64,000 nt of DNA, from contig JBAMJR010000246.1 of assembly GCA_038501785.1 (NCBI GenBank), forward strand, positions 77,501-141,500. The letters run 5' to 3'. Positions 12,424 to 25,829 of this stretch are shown piece by piece. The translations under genes were made by a program, and so were the position numbers. Numbering within the stretch: position 1 is the stretch's first letter; each line of letters starts with the position of its first letter. Origin of the DNA: Myoxocephalus aenaeus. Taxonomy: Eukaryota; Chordata; Actinopteri; Perciformes; Cottidae. The notes beneath the pieces were generated by a model that did not search any database, was not told the origin of the DNA, and worked only from the letters and a program-made list of their open reading frames with translations.

Positions 12424-12551
12424 CCCTCTGTGAAATTGTGTATATACACCTTTTAAACACAGGCTATTTTTACAATGCATTACCAGATATTTCCACAACC
12501 TGGATTTGTCACTTTGGAGTTGCACTAAAACAAAATGTTGCAAACACTCCT

Positions 12552-12552
<1 letters not shown>

Positions 12553-12614
<62 letters not shown>
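12553..12614. repeat. (AG)n microsatellite
   Basis: A 62-nt pure AG array, 134 nt after the compound array. Confidence 0.97.
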
Positions 12615-12619
<5 letters not shown>

Positions 12620-15338
12620 TAGAGGTTTCAATGGCTCTTTGTATGCCATTTTAAATGGGCTCTGTTTCATCAGTCACAGTGATGATTTTAGACCCTGTAA
12701 TGGCGCTGTACCCTATCTAGTTTATGACCAGTGACAATACATCAGTGTTCTTTCATTTGGAACCACATTACTGCATCTGTTAGTTTTGGCAGTTGAGTTC
12801 AGTGCAGTGCAATTTGAGCAGCAGAGACTTTTGCTGCAGTCATTTGTTGTCATTTTCCGTTTTTTTTTCCCTGTGTCTCCTCTCACTGAAGTGCTGTTGT
12901 GTTGCATGGTATTTCTCATAGGACCTCAAGGTAAACAATGCAGTACAATCTTGGAAGCTAATTATGATGAGAATTAGAATGTAGTGGGAGGTGAAGTATA
13001 AAAAGACGCAAACAGTGTTGTGACTGTGGCTTCAAGTGAGTTTTGTTTCTCTCTCTGTGATGAATTTTCTTCATTTAACTCGTGTTGACCGTTCCAGGTT
13101 AAGACAACAACAAAGTGTATGATTTAGATATATCTGCAACTGTTTTGATTATAAATGTATTGTTTACATCACATATACCCGCAAATACATTATCTCAGAT
13201 GTGAGGGTTATGGAGCTTTAATGTCAGCGGGAAATTTTATATTTTAGTTTTTTGGAACGTTGATTGGATAAAATAAACAATTTCGAGACGTTACCTTGGG
13301 CTGTGGAAACTTTAATAAGTCATTTTTCTAAAATGTCTGCCGTTTTATAGGCTAATCTATTAATAATAAACAGTTGTAACTGCTATAATCAGCACCTATT
13401 TTTACTGCCGTTCTAAGAAAACTGTGCATATCGGGCTGCTTGCATCAGTAGCATTAATGCCAACATGCTGTCCATACTACAGCGAGATAACTAGTAATTA
13501 GGTTACTATCTTGTATACAAGATATACAAATAAGCTAAATTCTATATTTGCCTTGATACTGAGGTCACAGTTTTGATTTCTGTTGGGGAAAAAAAATGTG
13601 TATTGCTGCACATCTACTGTCGTTTTTAGTTTTCCTGCTACAATCTCCTAAATCAAACACCGTCACTCTAAGTAATGAATCTGTCAACTAATCATTCAAC
13701 ACGTCAGTGTGATTACAGTGTGACTTTGTGTTGAATTTATTCCAGGCGAGTTAAAAAGGTCTGCCTGCAAAAAAAAAAATACATTTCTTTATGACCTATC
13801 CTGCACAACATTTAGTTTTACTGAGACAGACGAAGAGGCGGGGCCAACTGTGGGTGACCAATCCACAAGGGGATGGATCAGCATACCGGTCCATAAGAGT
13901 ATGGGATGGACTTCTTTGTACTCGTCGTTGTTCGGTTGAATTAGGCCGGCGATCTGAAATCCACTCAGTTTTTTTTTCACTCTTGGATGTTTAGGTTTGG
14001 CCATGTTTGATCCTGTGCTGGATTCTTATCTCCACTGACAGCAGAGAGAGCAGCTTCTCCACTGGCAGAATTAGTGCAGGTCACGAAGGCAGAGAAAGTG
14101 ACATGCTGTGATACTGTTCAACATGACCATGTGGAAATGTGTTCCTTCCCAGCTGAAGACCGTAATTAGTTTGCCTTTGTCTCCTCTCTTGATAGAAATG
14201 TTAGGCAACTGGCTGGGCTCGGCCACTCACACACTGATGCCACTAATTAAAAAGTTTAGCGCTCTAAACATAAATCAAGTGTTCTGGTTACAGTCAGGGG
14301 CCGTGGATGCTGTTAATTTCTTTAATACGCGTGATTCAGTGTCTCCAATAAACGGACTTCAGCGCTACATTTTAATGATCTGTCTGTATAGCTTAGCTCA
14401 GCATGTTTAATTAAAGCGCTCTGCAACGTTTGTCCAGATTGAAGCCACAATGAGGTACGCACGGAACAGTGCCTCGCCTCACGAGCCTCGCCACTGACAT
14501 CAGCGGCTGCTAAAAAGAGATCCCCCTTTACTGCCGCGATTGCTACCTCAATGCAAAAAAGGAGTCTCTTAATTATGACTTGTGAGTGGGGGAGAAGTTG
14601 AGCTTCCCTTCTTCCCGACGGCATCGTTAGCCATGCTCCCTAATTATCCAGGTAGCTGACGGATCAGTGACAGGGCCCCACCGATTAATGCTTACAAATT
14701 CAGCAAGGTGTCAAGTCGGCAAGCTGCCTTGATATAATCAACTCGGCGTTCGCCGCTTCTCCTGCACCCACCCCCAGTAGTGCCAGTGTACGCCGAACAG
14801 GAGAGGTGACGCGACGCATCAACACGTGTGGCTTGTGAAGCTGACACCGTGCTGGACACCAACACGCCTGTAATGAGGTTATGAGGGGGCGGAGCCTCGA
14901 GTCTGGATGTACACTTGTGTTTTTGTTCATTAACTGGCACTGTAGACGTAGCGTATAGTGCAGCGTAGCTAGTTCTTCATAGTTGAAGACTAGCTGAATA
15001 TGTGTGGCTTCCATTGAATGTGAGATATGTTCTCAATACTTCTCCTCTGATCTTTCTGCGAACAGCTTTTGGGCTTGTTGGATAGAAAAGCAACACAGTT
15101 CTAAGCCAAGCAGAATTAGTATATTTTGTTGTTGTTGTTGTTGTTACTTTGCATTGTATTTACTCTGCAGGAATTTAGCTCACGGCACCTGACAACTAAG
15201 AAGCCATCGCCTTGGAACCTTGTGTTGGTTTTATCTGGATTTTTCTGATAAAGTATTTAATGACATCAGAAGCTGAAGCTACGCTGTGAGATTTTGTATT
15301 TTTTTTATTTGAAGTGAAAGGTCTGGAGATGAAAACAG

Positions 15339-15341
<3 letters not shown>

Positions 15342-15379
<38 letters not shown>
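15342..15379. repeat. (GT)n microsatellite
   Basis: A 38-nt GT array in the intron. Confidence 0.95.
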
Positions 15380-15384
<5 letters not shown>

Positions 15385-16264
15385 TCACTGAGCAAGACGA
15401 GGAGTTTGTGCAACCCTGCGTGTGTGTATGAATGTGAAATATTCTGATCCCGTGATAAGGCAGTGTATGTAAAGTGTCATTAACCGGTGACATTGACTGA
15501 AGGAGTCAGTGGATATATTTGCTATCCCACACTCCGCTACACCCGCAGTTTCATTTGCATGTGGTGTCACAGCCAGTAGGCCTTCAGGAAATCAAAGACA
15601 CACACTAATGCGCACACTCCCACAACTACACTCTATGTCCTCATCTTCGTGGAGGTTAAGTGACAAATGAAGATCGATGACTGCTCTTATGGAAAAGAGA
15701 GGGTCGGATTGAAAATATGTGGGAATTAGGCTCGGCAGCCGGGTGACGATGTAAAGGCTCTCAGCGCTGCAGCAGTGAGGTAAAACTATCCCGGAGCTTA
15801 ATGAGGTTCAGAGGAAGCAGGAAAACCTGGATTTTCACTCAAGCGCGACACAAGAAGTAAAGAAAACAATGAATAAAACTCCGTAGCACCCTCACTTTTA
15901 AACACATCCTGTGTGTTTTTATTGTTTTTCTTTTTCAGTGAGTATGTTTTCCATTCACAAAGATAGCTTGGCGTTGATTCAAAACAGCTGCACAACAAAA
16001 GCCACAATGGGGATGGAAAATAAAAAACAGGAATGACATCATCCACAAAATTAATCCTTGAGGGGTTTAGGCCACCGGTTGCTTATTGCGAAGCATGCAC
16101 ACACAGTTTTTGAGTAAAATTTTGTTGGGTGAAAAGAAAAGAAAAGAGGTGAAATCCCAGGGAGGGTTTATGAAATATATTTGTACGTTTACGCTAGCTG
16201 AAACTTATTGACCTTTGTATCCAACCATATGTGTCTGTGTGCTTTCATCCGGTTCATCAGGATT

Positions 16265-16560
16265 CATGGATGAGGCTTCAACTATTTTCACAATCAATTA
16301 ATCTGACAATTACTTTCCTGATTAATAGATAATTGCTTTGTCCATAGAATGTCAGAAGATAGTATTAATGTTATCATTTCACAAAGCCAGAGGTGCCATA
16401 TTTAGATGTCTCGTACACTTATTCAGTTTATTTCATGTATGATGTAGACGGCCACCCTGATACTTGAGAGGCTGAAAACAACAAACATTTGGCATCTTCA
16501 AAAGTAACTGATTAAATGATGTAATGATCAAAATAGTTGGCGATTAATTGTCACATGTTA
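16265..16560. mobile_element. hAT-like non-autonomous DNA element, diverged
   Basis: The segment opens with a TCAACTATTTTCACAATCAATTAATCT-type sequence, continues with an ATAATTGCTTTGTCCATAGAATGTCAGA-type stretch, and closes with CAAAATAGTTGGCGATTAAT. This order matches a very common teleost element whose ends contain repeated CGATTAAT motifs. Family membership is by recognition only; ends are approximate and no target-site duplication is evident. Confidence 0.55.
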
Positions 16561-18429
16561 AGAAAATTAAAGTTCCAGCTGGTTGCAATATTTTCACTAT
16601 TTCTGTCGGCTCCGGCAAAGCAGCAAGGGATTGTGGGCAACCAAACATTTGCTTCTTCCCTCAAACATTTATCTGAACGTTTCCTGATGATTCAAGCTGT
16701 TTGAGACTCAGACAAGGGAAGACACAGGGAATTAGGCTAAGTGTGGAAAAAGGAAGAAAAAAAGAATGCAGAAAAGAAAGATAAATATGGGAAGCGATGA
16801 TTTAAGACTAGAAGACGGGAGGTCCAGGGTACACTCAGAGGTCAGTGTGTCCTCAGGGAAGCCTGCAGTCTACAGTGTGTTTTCGGTTGTTTCCCCATGT
16901 TTCCTTTGCAATACAACCGTTTTATATGTATGTCATCTAAGTACTTTCACATAAATCCACTTTATGGTTTTAGTCATGAATTCCAGTGTAATGTTACACC
17001 AGTGTATTTGTATGTATCGTGTGTGTCCCTGCATGATGGATGCTTTATACGCCAGACAGACGCCACCATGGAGAGACAGAGTTAGCCATTGTTGGTTGCT
17101 GTGATCTAATTCATCCAAAGCCAAAAGGACTCTGCATTTTTCCCTAAATGATCTCAGAAATTTCTCGCCATCGGCTTTTTTTTGTGTGCTACACTTGATG
17201 TATTAGAAATTGCCACTGAGGTGGCGCCTGCTGCAGTAATCGTGGTGATCATACTCGAGATAAGGCTGGAGATACTTGTCCACATAGCAGGCGCATTGAG
17301 GTTTGAATTACTCTTAGTACTCCTTTATATTGAGTCTCTTGCTCCATCGTATTGCTGATACTTGGGTCAAGAGCTCAGCCAGTTAAGCTAAGTCTGAAAA
17401 CCTGCCTTCGATCCACAAAGTACACAATAAAAAAACAGTGAGTGAGTTGCCGCCGGAGGCCGTGCACGACCCTGCCCGGAAGTTGTGCTGCCTCTGTTAA
17501 CCGGCCTTGAACATCTGGGTTGAAGCCTGGATGGGTACGAGAGGGTGTGGGTGAGAGGGAATAAGACAACAAAGGGAGAGAAAAAGGGCTGTGAAGAAAA
17601 GGTATTAAAAGTGACGGATGAACAGGACTCGGGTAGACGTTCTCTTGCAGCAGCTGTGACTGCTGCCATTGCTCTGACAGGTGTCAATTAAGAATTACTG
17701 CCGAGGCCCTGCAGTCATTTCTTTCCTGCCCAGCTGTCTGTCTCTGCGCCTTTTTGAGAAATAACACTTTACCCTTGTCACTGCTTTAGCGCTTAGCCAC
17801 GGTCGCCCCAGAAAATGAGAGCATGGCGGGCACGCTAATCGATAACCAGTGTATTAGCAATTATTTTGCCCATTGATTTACGGTGGGGCAGCGACTCCCA
17901 TGGTGTTATTAGCCGCTGATTACATGCGCCTGCGTTATACAGCAGAGACGCACGCCAACACCGCACTGGCTTTGCTGTTGCCAGGTGTATATATATATAT
18001 ATATATTATTAGAATTTTTTTATCCTTGGAGCTAAGTGCACATGTAGAGACAAAAAACCCACATATTTTCTTCTTTATTATGTATTATACCACGTAGAAC
18101 AATGTAATTAATTTGATTTATCGACAATTAAATGATGTGTTTTAAGTTATACCAAGTGTGGTTACAGAAACCACTTTCACCGCTAAAGTGTCATGTGACT
18201 GCCACAGTAATACAGAATTGATGTCTCAAAGTGTAGCTCTCTGCCTGTAAGTATTGAATTTGTAATTCATGCTTTCGAATATGGTGACTTGTACACATCC
18301 TGTTGGCTTCCCATAATCCTAAAAAAGAAACCTGCTGACAATTTTAGAATTTTAGACACCAGCTACTTGCTTAAAGATGACTTCATAGGTCCCAGAATAA
18401 AAGGACACGTGGTGCTTTAGCTACAGAAG

Positions 18430-18575
18430 CATCAATCCAATCGGTATTGGAACCGACTATTCTGACCTAAATAAGCACATCGGTTATCGGCCAGATGTGA
18501 CAAATCCACATTAAACACAGTTTCCTTATCAGTGGTTTCAGCAGAGAAAAAGTTGGATCAGAGCATCTCTAGTTT
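18430..18575. mobile_element. possible degraded DNA-transposon remnant
   Basis: Contains an AATCGGTATTGGAACCG stretch, a CGGTTATCGGCC stretch and a terminal GGATCAGAGCATCTCTAGT-like sequence. It resembles the ends of fish elements that terminate in GATCGGTGCATCTCTA. The match is partial and the boundaries uncertain. Confidence 0.35.
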
Positions 18576-19656
18576 TAACAATGTCAACTTTCTGTTTACT
18601 TTTCAATTCTTTAGCGTTTCTCTCAATGGGATTCAGAGCATTAACACAGCAGCAAACAACTGTTTGCCAAATGTGCAGTAATGGTTGAAACAATTGTGGA
18701 AACTATCTAGTAAATAGGAATAAGTCATTTCAAGGCACTAACTACTGCAGTACCTTTTGGCTAAATATTGTATCTCAGCAGAAATTCCATTAAAGTTCAG
18801 AATGGGAAAATTAAAACTTTGTAATGGAGAGTTGCATCAATTCTTCACACCAAATTATAAAGCAACCCTCAAAAGGCTGGAGGCTTACACATATAATTTG
18901 TGTATTTATTTATTTTGTTGTGGTTGCCAAGGCAAAAGCTGGATATGGGCTTGAATACTTATGTACATGATAGCTGTACGCTGATGGTGTTTTGAATACA
19001 TTCCCTCTTTAAACATCAGGAGTACATAAACATTAATCAAACGTATGCAAACTAAGCAGCAGGTAGTGGTAAAGATTGTTTTCCCCTTTATAGCTCTAAA
19101 GAGTGCCTTTTTTTGCATGTGGAGCATGTTGGCAAGAACCAGTCAGTATTATATATCATGAAAATAAAGGTACCGGTACTTGTTTTTATTACATGAATCA
19201 AAGGCCACAGGATAAACAACAGTTGCTGCAAGTGGACAAAAGTCAGGGGGGCAGACATTTTTATCCCCAAAGGAGTGTTTATTTAACTGATAAGGTGGGT
19301 TTAGAAGCAATGAATATCATTTTGAGTCACTATTTTGCTGCAGATAAGCCATCTGGGAGTGGATACAGTTAACAGATGACACTTTGTCCTTGAGAGCGGA
19401 CGCTGAGGAAGGTCACGCTGCAGCCCGGTCTAGTGTCACTGCCATCCTCCACTCACCCTCTTCATCTTTATATCAGCCTACGCCTTGATTTTTTTGGGAT
19501 TACTGGCCTTTTTTCTCTCTCTCTCTTTCTCGCTCTCGCCCTGTAAGCCTTTTCTCATCTTCCTATCTGTCATCAATCTCTATCTTACTGACTCAATTCT
19601 CCTCTACCCTGCTCATATTTTCTTTCATCTTCCTCCCTGTCTCTCCCCCTCATCTA

Positions 19657-19660
<4 letters not shown>

Positions 19661-19716
<56 letters not shown>
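19661..19716. repeat. (TC)n microsatellite
   Basis: A 56-nt TC array, preceded by a looser pyrimidine-rich region from about 19500. Confidence 0.97.
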
Positions 19717-19718
<2 letters not shown>

Positions 19719-20589
19719 CGGATGCTCAAGAGTCAGTGAACTGGTTACAAGAACATGAACTCGACATCTGAAAAGGAGAGCGTAATATATACCCTTTCAG
19801 GCCCGCTGGCCTCGTTCTCACATTTCAAGAGCCTCCTTTTGCAATAGTTTGATTTCAGCGACTTCCAGCAGTCACACTTCTTGTTGTTGTAAAAATGTGA
19901 ACGGTCACAGGGCCGTTAAATCGTGTGTCATCTTCTTTGAAGTCTAAACACATGACTGTCACATATTTTCCAAGACTATTTCCATTCTCGTAAAATATGT
20001 TACAGGAATCAAAGCACATTGTGTGCTATTTAGTTGTATTTGACTCCTACATTTAAAAGAAACCCATCGACCACAATTTTCTCGGGGGTTACACAGAGTA
20101 ATTACTTAACAGTGTTCGGCTTGACGGGCGGTGGATAAGGGATGTAACGTCTCTGGATCCCAGTCGATTCAACAACACCACATGCTGCCTCCAAAAGTTC
20201 CTCCCAAATCTTTCCTGAGCCGCCGTGTTGTCTCAGACGGTGACAATCACAGGGGGGCATAAGCTCAGCTCTGTCCCTCTAAGTCGTCTGTCTCAGAGAG
20301 AACAGTGGGAGGGCTCTTGTACACCCAAACGTCTCCTCTGTCAGTGTGTCTCTCTCGTCACTCAGCAGACCGGCTCTTCCTGTGGAACTCGCTGTCCACC
20401 TGAGCATCTGTTTGTGATCACCTGTCTCTGCCTGTCTGCGACTGTTGTCCTGTTTACTTGCCTATCTCTGGTCCATCCGCCTCTGTCGCGTCATCTTTAC
20501 ACTTTTTTTTACAGATACAACTAACAAGGTATAACGTGTTAATTATTGAGCTTGAGAGGTGCTCGTAGATGGATTTTGTTACCATTGAA

Positions 20590-20685
20590 CGGAGCAATGC
20601 TAGCTGTTTCTAGATTTAATGCTAAGCTAAGCTAACCACTTGCTGGCTGTCACTTAATATTTCCTGTACAGACATGTGACCTTTT
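20590..20685 (+). mobile_element. fragment of teleost GCTAAGCTAAGCTAAC repeat
   Basis: Contains GCTAGCTGTTTC, then AATGCTAAGCTAAGCTAACC, then TTGCTGGCTGT and a GTACAGACATGTG-like end. The same order of motifs recurs at 40725-40860 and 62665-62835, so the segment is repetitive within this window. Confidence 0.6.
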
Positions 20686-20984
20686 TAAAGTGGCAATGCA
20701 ATGGAAGTTAGAGCATTTTAATACTTCTGTACTGTGAGTATTCCCCCGTGAAATGGAGTATTTGAACGCTGTACAGGTACAAGAGGGATTTTAAATGCAT
20801 TCGATTGGACCGCTAAAAAATGGGCGGGATTAGAGCTACAGAGAACTGAGGCTCCACACATACATACATACCTCCCTTGTAGCTAGAAGTTGCAGATTGA
20901 TTGATGGATGGATGCCATAAGATTGGTTGAACCATTAAAATGATGCTTACACATCAGTGAAGATATATATTATAATCCATATTT

Positions 20985-21105
20985 ACCACCGATGGGGCCT
21001 GCATTATGAGTACTTTTATTTTTTTACTTGAGTAAATGTTTCTTTTTTGTACTTTGATTGAAGTGAATTTTTAAATGCAGTACTTTGAATTATGTAATGC
21101 ATTAA
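20985..21105 (+). mobile_element. fragment of hAT-like MITE, same family as 45686-46428
   Basis: GGGCCTGCATTATGAGTACTTTT, TTTACTTGAGTAAATG and AAATGCAGTACTTTGA follow in the same order as in the element at 46.0-46.4 kb. This is one internal portion; no termini are visible. Confidence 0.55.
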
Positions 21106-23032
21106 TCCATAAATTTGGCATTAGGCAGTAGGTACTAATTTTACTTTATTGACTTTTATTAGAAAATTGAAAAGAATACATTCCTCTACCACTTGCCTGT
21201 ATATTTTTATGGATGCGTTTGCTCCCTCAGTATTCTGGATCTTGTCTAACTGTTCCATTTTTGTCTATTCATTTTGTATCTGTGCCTTCTAATTTGGGTA
21301 CCGCTTGCTGTTTGAACTATGTGAAGGTCTGTGCAATATTTTTGTCAACATGGTAATTACAGACAGTATATTTGTAATTCATCTGTTCTTACATTCAAAG
21401 ACACATTCCCAGTGTGTATGACTCATTTCTGCGAGTGTGACGTACTTTTTTTTTTTTTTACTAAACTGCTCTGTTTTTCCTCTCCATCTTCTCAGTTTGT
21501 CACTTCATTCCTTCTCTGCCTTGCCTCATAGTTGGAGCCTCGCACTTAAACTTCTCTGTTTTAACAATACCTGCTGATTTAGGAAACAGGAAATTAACCA
21601 AGAGAACGTTACGCCGTACACATTAAACTGGAAGTTCAAAGTTATGACTCGGTTCACAATATTTACATCGAACTGGGCAGAAACCTGTTTCGTCAGACCA
21701 ACAGCCCAAAACCCCCAATTATTCTGTTTGCTTTCATAAAAGATTATGAAAGTGGCAAATCCTCACAATTGAGAAGCAGGAACTTGTGAATGTTTGGAGT
21801 TTTTATATTCAAAACAATATATTACATCTTAGAGGCATGATACATCATAAATCATTTCTGATGTATGTGCACATGAAACACATTAATAACAGTATAAACA
21901 ACATCCATTGTGAAAAAGGTCAGATGAAGGCACTTTCATCATCATTTATTAAAACAGCAGAAGTATACAAACTGATTGGTGAAAGTTTACGTTACGTGTC
22001 AACGTGAGGTCAAATCATTCTTCTACCCAGCAACAGAACATGCTTGAGGGGTTCTCTGATATAGCCAACAACAGGTTGTTTGAGAGGGCTCAGTCTGAAT
22101 AAGAAGAGCTTTGGGTTCTATCTGGACCTTAAAAGAAAAAATACGTGTCAGTGTAAGAGGCCAAGAAAGGTTTGGACCGGCTGTAAAATGACAACAACAT
22201 AATTAACAACTATGTTAATTTGTCTAGTTGCTTTATTTACACAAGAAGCACCGAACACGATCCGTAACGTTAAGTTCCTTTTGTGTGCACAGGGCGAAGC
22301 GTTTGTCAGTAGGGAGAATGTGCATGTCAGGATTGGTTAATTAAACTCGGTCTAACTAAACAAGATCAAGGAGCAGAATGGCTCGCGCTGATTAACATCA
22401 AGTTCAGTCAATTATCTCCTTCCACTTTCTCCTCCAGTAACTTCACCATGATGTACAACAGCCAAAGAGAGGCGAGAATACCCTCAATTATTTTTATAAT
22501 GTGAGCATTGTTTTATAGTAATCTGAATTAAATACAAAAAGGAACCTTTTTTGTGTATTTTCTTTTCTGAGGGACAGAGTGTTACAAGGTATTACAAGGC
22601 TGCATTTTTGGTCGATCCAGGACACTTGCAGCTTACCTCCATTTCCAAAAAGACAAGATGTGACATTATGCTTTGAGGTTCAATTATAAAAGTTCCGAAC
22701 ACCTACTGTAAAAGCCTGAAAACCTGTGCTAAGCCTTTAAAAGTGCCCTCCTTGGGACAGGAAATTAACTCACACACGGCTGGACAAGCCTGTCTGAATA
22801 GAAGTTGGTTAAAAAAGACATTTTCACATATTCATTAAAACTATTTTAAAACTACAGTCGGCCTCGCGGTGCCAGACAGTGGAGCTACTGTGGAAGCAGT
22901 GCTGATGGCACAATCCTGAGCGGGTGATAATGTGAACCCCCTCCTCTGGATATTTGGGATCTATTATGTATGGAGGAGCTGAGTGTCTACATGACCGGGG
23001 CCAGAGAGCTAGACAAGACTGAGTGAGGCCCT

Positions 23033-23034
<2 letters not shown>

Positions 23035-23090
<56 letters not shown>
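23035..23090. repeat. (TG)n microsatellite
   Basis: A 56-nt TG array that passes directly into the purine-rich tract downstream. Confidence 0.97.
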
Positions 23091-23098
<8 letters not shown>

Positions 23099-23339
23099 GG
23101 AGAGAGGGGAGGGGCTTTAAGGGGTGAAAAAAAGGGGAGAAAAAGAGAGTGACAGCAGACAAAAAAGAACCAGGGAGAGAAGAGGGGGGGCTAAGGAGGG
23201 AGGGATGAGGGAGTGGAAAAAGAGGAGGCAAAGCAACAGAGGAGTGAAAGAGAAATGACTTGAGGGGTTGAGGGATGGAGAGAGAGGTGAATAAAGCGAG
23301 AGAGAAAAGTATCAAGGCAATGGAGAAGAAAAAAAGGGC

Positions 23340-23372
<33 letters not shown>

Positions 23373-23420
23373 GGTGAAAGCCGTTGGATAGTGGAGGAGA
23401 GAGAAAGAGAGAGGGGAGGA
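23091..23420. repeat. long polypurine tract with (GA)15
   Basis: About 330 nt on the + strand are dominated by A and G, including a pure GA run at 23342-23371. The 139-residue reverse-strand frame here is rich in Leu, Ser, Phe and Pro, as expected from a pyrimidine strand, and is not a gene. Confidence 0.85.
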
Positions 23421-23970
23421 TGTCACCCATGGCTGCCACTCATCACTCACAGCTTAATGACGCTCTGCTTCTTTTCCGTGGGAGAGGAGGAGGGGGGAGG
23501 GAGTTCGGCCCAATCAAACAGGGTCATACAGAGTTCACAACCTCCAGGTGGGAATGTCCTCCACCAGGGAAATGTCTGTGCATATGTTTGGTGTGTAGCT
23601 GTGAGGATCGCCTGGACCTTGAGATAGTTTAGTGAGGATGTTTTGAGAATCTCTGACCAACGATAATGGCGAGGTTTGGTAGAACGATGAAATATGCAGT
23701 TTATTTTTATTTTTATATCTGTCACTTCTTTATACATGGCTATGGTTTTGTATTGCGTGCCTGTTAGCGTTTTTTTTTTATGTTGGTTAAGGTGCAAATG
23801 CCATGTCCAAAGTTTGTGTTCATGTGTTTACATATGCGTCTGAAGCATGTGTGTTTATGTGTGTGTACGCGCATGTTTGTTTTCAAGAAATCCACTCCGG
23901 CTGTCTGTTGCTTCCTTCTGGGATTGGCTTGATTCCTATTGGGGTTTTGATACAGCTTGTGTGTGTATAC

Positions 23971-23981
<11 letters not shown>

Positions 23982-24032
<51 letters not shown>
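23982..24032. repeat. (TG)n microsatellite
   Basis: A pure TG array with looser TG-rich sequence from about 23958. Frames across it are artefacts. Confidence 0.95.
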
Positions 24033-24033
<1 letters not shown>

Positions 24034-24271
24034 GTGTGTTGTGTGTGCTCAGCTCCGCTTGTCCTCTCACTCAGTCCCGTTTCTGGGAACCATCAGTCGT
24101 TTAAAACTCAAACGGCAGGATTTTATCCCTCGCTCTCCTCCTCACACCAAATTTGGGGAACAGCTGGGGCGGCCATGACGATGATTTGTCTCTCTCTGCT
24201 CGTCCGCCTGACAGGTTGAGAGCAAGCACACGCACGCACACATGCACATGCACACATACACTCACTAATAG

Positions 24272-24274
<3 letters not shown>

Positions 24275-24304
<30 letters not shown>
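24275..24304. repeat. (CA)n microsatellite
   Basis: A 30-nt CA array within a CA-rich stretch of about 24225-24370. Confidence 0.93.
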
Positions 24305-24309
<5 letters not shown>

Positions 24310-25769
24310 ACACAATTAAACATGCACTCAGTATCACAGACACACAGGCACAAACACACAGACACATACCCCTTATAAGAGGCCATGTTCTCAGGGCGCT
24401 GCCAAAACACTCTGATTTCCTTTGGCCTGGGCGGCCATACATCAGCTTGGGGCCTCCCAGCCCGGATGGCAGGGGCTGACAGAATGACATGTGTCATTTA
24501 TCAAACGAGGGGCGCCAGGCCTCAGGAAAAGAACAGACCGCCGTGTGACAAAGCCCCCCGAGAGCTCTCCTCCACTCGCAACGAGGGGAGTGTGTCAAGG
24601 GATAGACACTGACAAATCTGCGGAGATAGAGCACACATGGATACACGCTGACACCAACACACAAGCAGAGGAAACACACACTGAGAGGCCCTTCCAGCAC
24701 AGATACAACCCCAGTGATAACTCATTATATCCAAGGTGCATTGTGCTTTATTTTTTGCTTGTCTGTCTTTACAGAAAGAAGAGTCTTCCAAAATGCTCAA
24801 CTAAAGCAAAGAAATATATTTTCGTGATTTTTAACGTGCTGGCAGTGGACCCACAAACACACATACCCACACATACACCCACATATATGTTTCCCTTGCA
24901 GGCAGGGAAGCCGCATGCCAAAGCTTCTCCTGTTGCCAGCAGCAGGCCTGTCTGTGTGCCCGTCCTTCTTAATGAACGGTCACTGGCTGCCGAAAGGAAC
25001 TCTCTTAGTTGGCAACGCCGCTCCATCTCCTTCCTTTCATATCCATGCCACCACATACTCACAATATCCTTCTTTTCTCCTTCACTATGTCTCCCTCCTC
25101 TTCATTCCTTCCCTTCGCTCGACGCTCTCTCTGTCATGATCCCCCTCCACCCCCGTTTACTCTTTCCATAGCCTGTTCATTTGTCTTCATAAGCCTAATT
25201 TATTTTCTCTGCCAGATGCAAGCTGACAGCCATCAGTCTCTCTCCCACACACACTGACGCACACACACCTGACCCCCTGACATGCAGACAAATACACAAC
25301 TGTACGCACAAATGCGCGCAGCTCTTTTCTCGCTTTTTATTCATTTACTCTGTCTCTATTACACACACACACACAGCCCGTATTGCCTCACACTGCTCTG
25401 GGGTCAGCCTTGCAGTCGCATACCCTCTGTTCTACCCCTGTCCTCCACCCCCTCCAACCACCGAAACCCTCCCATTAACATTACTGGAGATGGATGTGTC
25501 TTCATAGCCCAGATTGATTGCGGATATAGAGTTATGGTGCCATTTATATGTGTGTGTGAGTGTGTGCGTGTTAGTGTTAGATGGAGGGCACTTTGGGAGG
25601 CGACGTTTGGAGCTGAAATGTGAGGGAGGCAGGCTTCTCTCGTTTTCCAGAACCTTCCAGCCGTTCGTTGTCTGTCCGCAGTCTGATATTGTGCTCTGTT
25701 GAAGGATTGCTTCCTCTCTTCCTGCCTCTCTCTCTCTGACTGTGAAGCTGTTCATAGCCATTGTTCGCT

Positions 25770-25827
<58 letters not shown>
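25770..25827. repeat. (CA)n microsatellite with one CG interruption
   Basis: A 58-nt CA array interrupted once near 25796. Confidence 0.95.

Positions 25828-25829
<2 letters not shown>

Noticed and set aside
23031..23450. 139-codon reverse frame
   Set aside because: Produced by the pyrimidine strand of the purine tract and the adjoining TG array.
24491..25171. 226-codon forward frame in the intron
   Set aside because: Low-complexity Ser/Pro/Leu/His composition in a CA- and CT-rich area, no family resemblance, and no matching splice pattern considered convincing.
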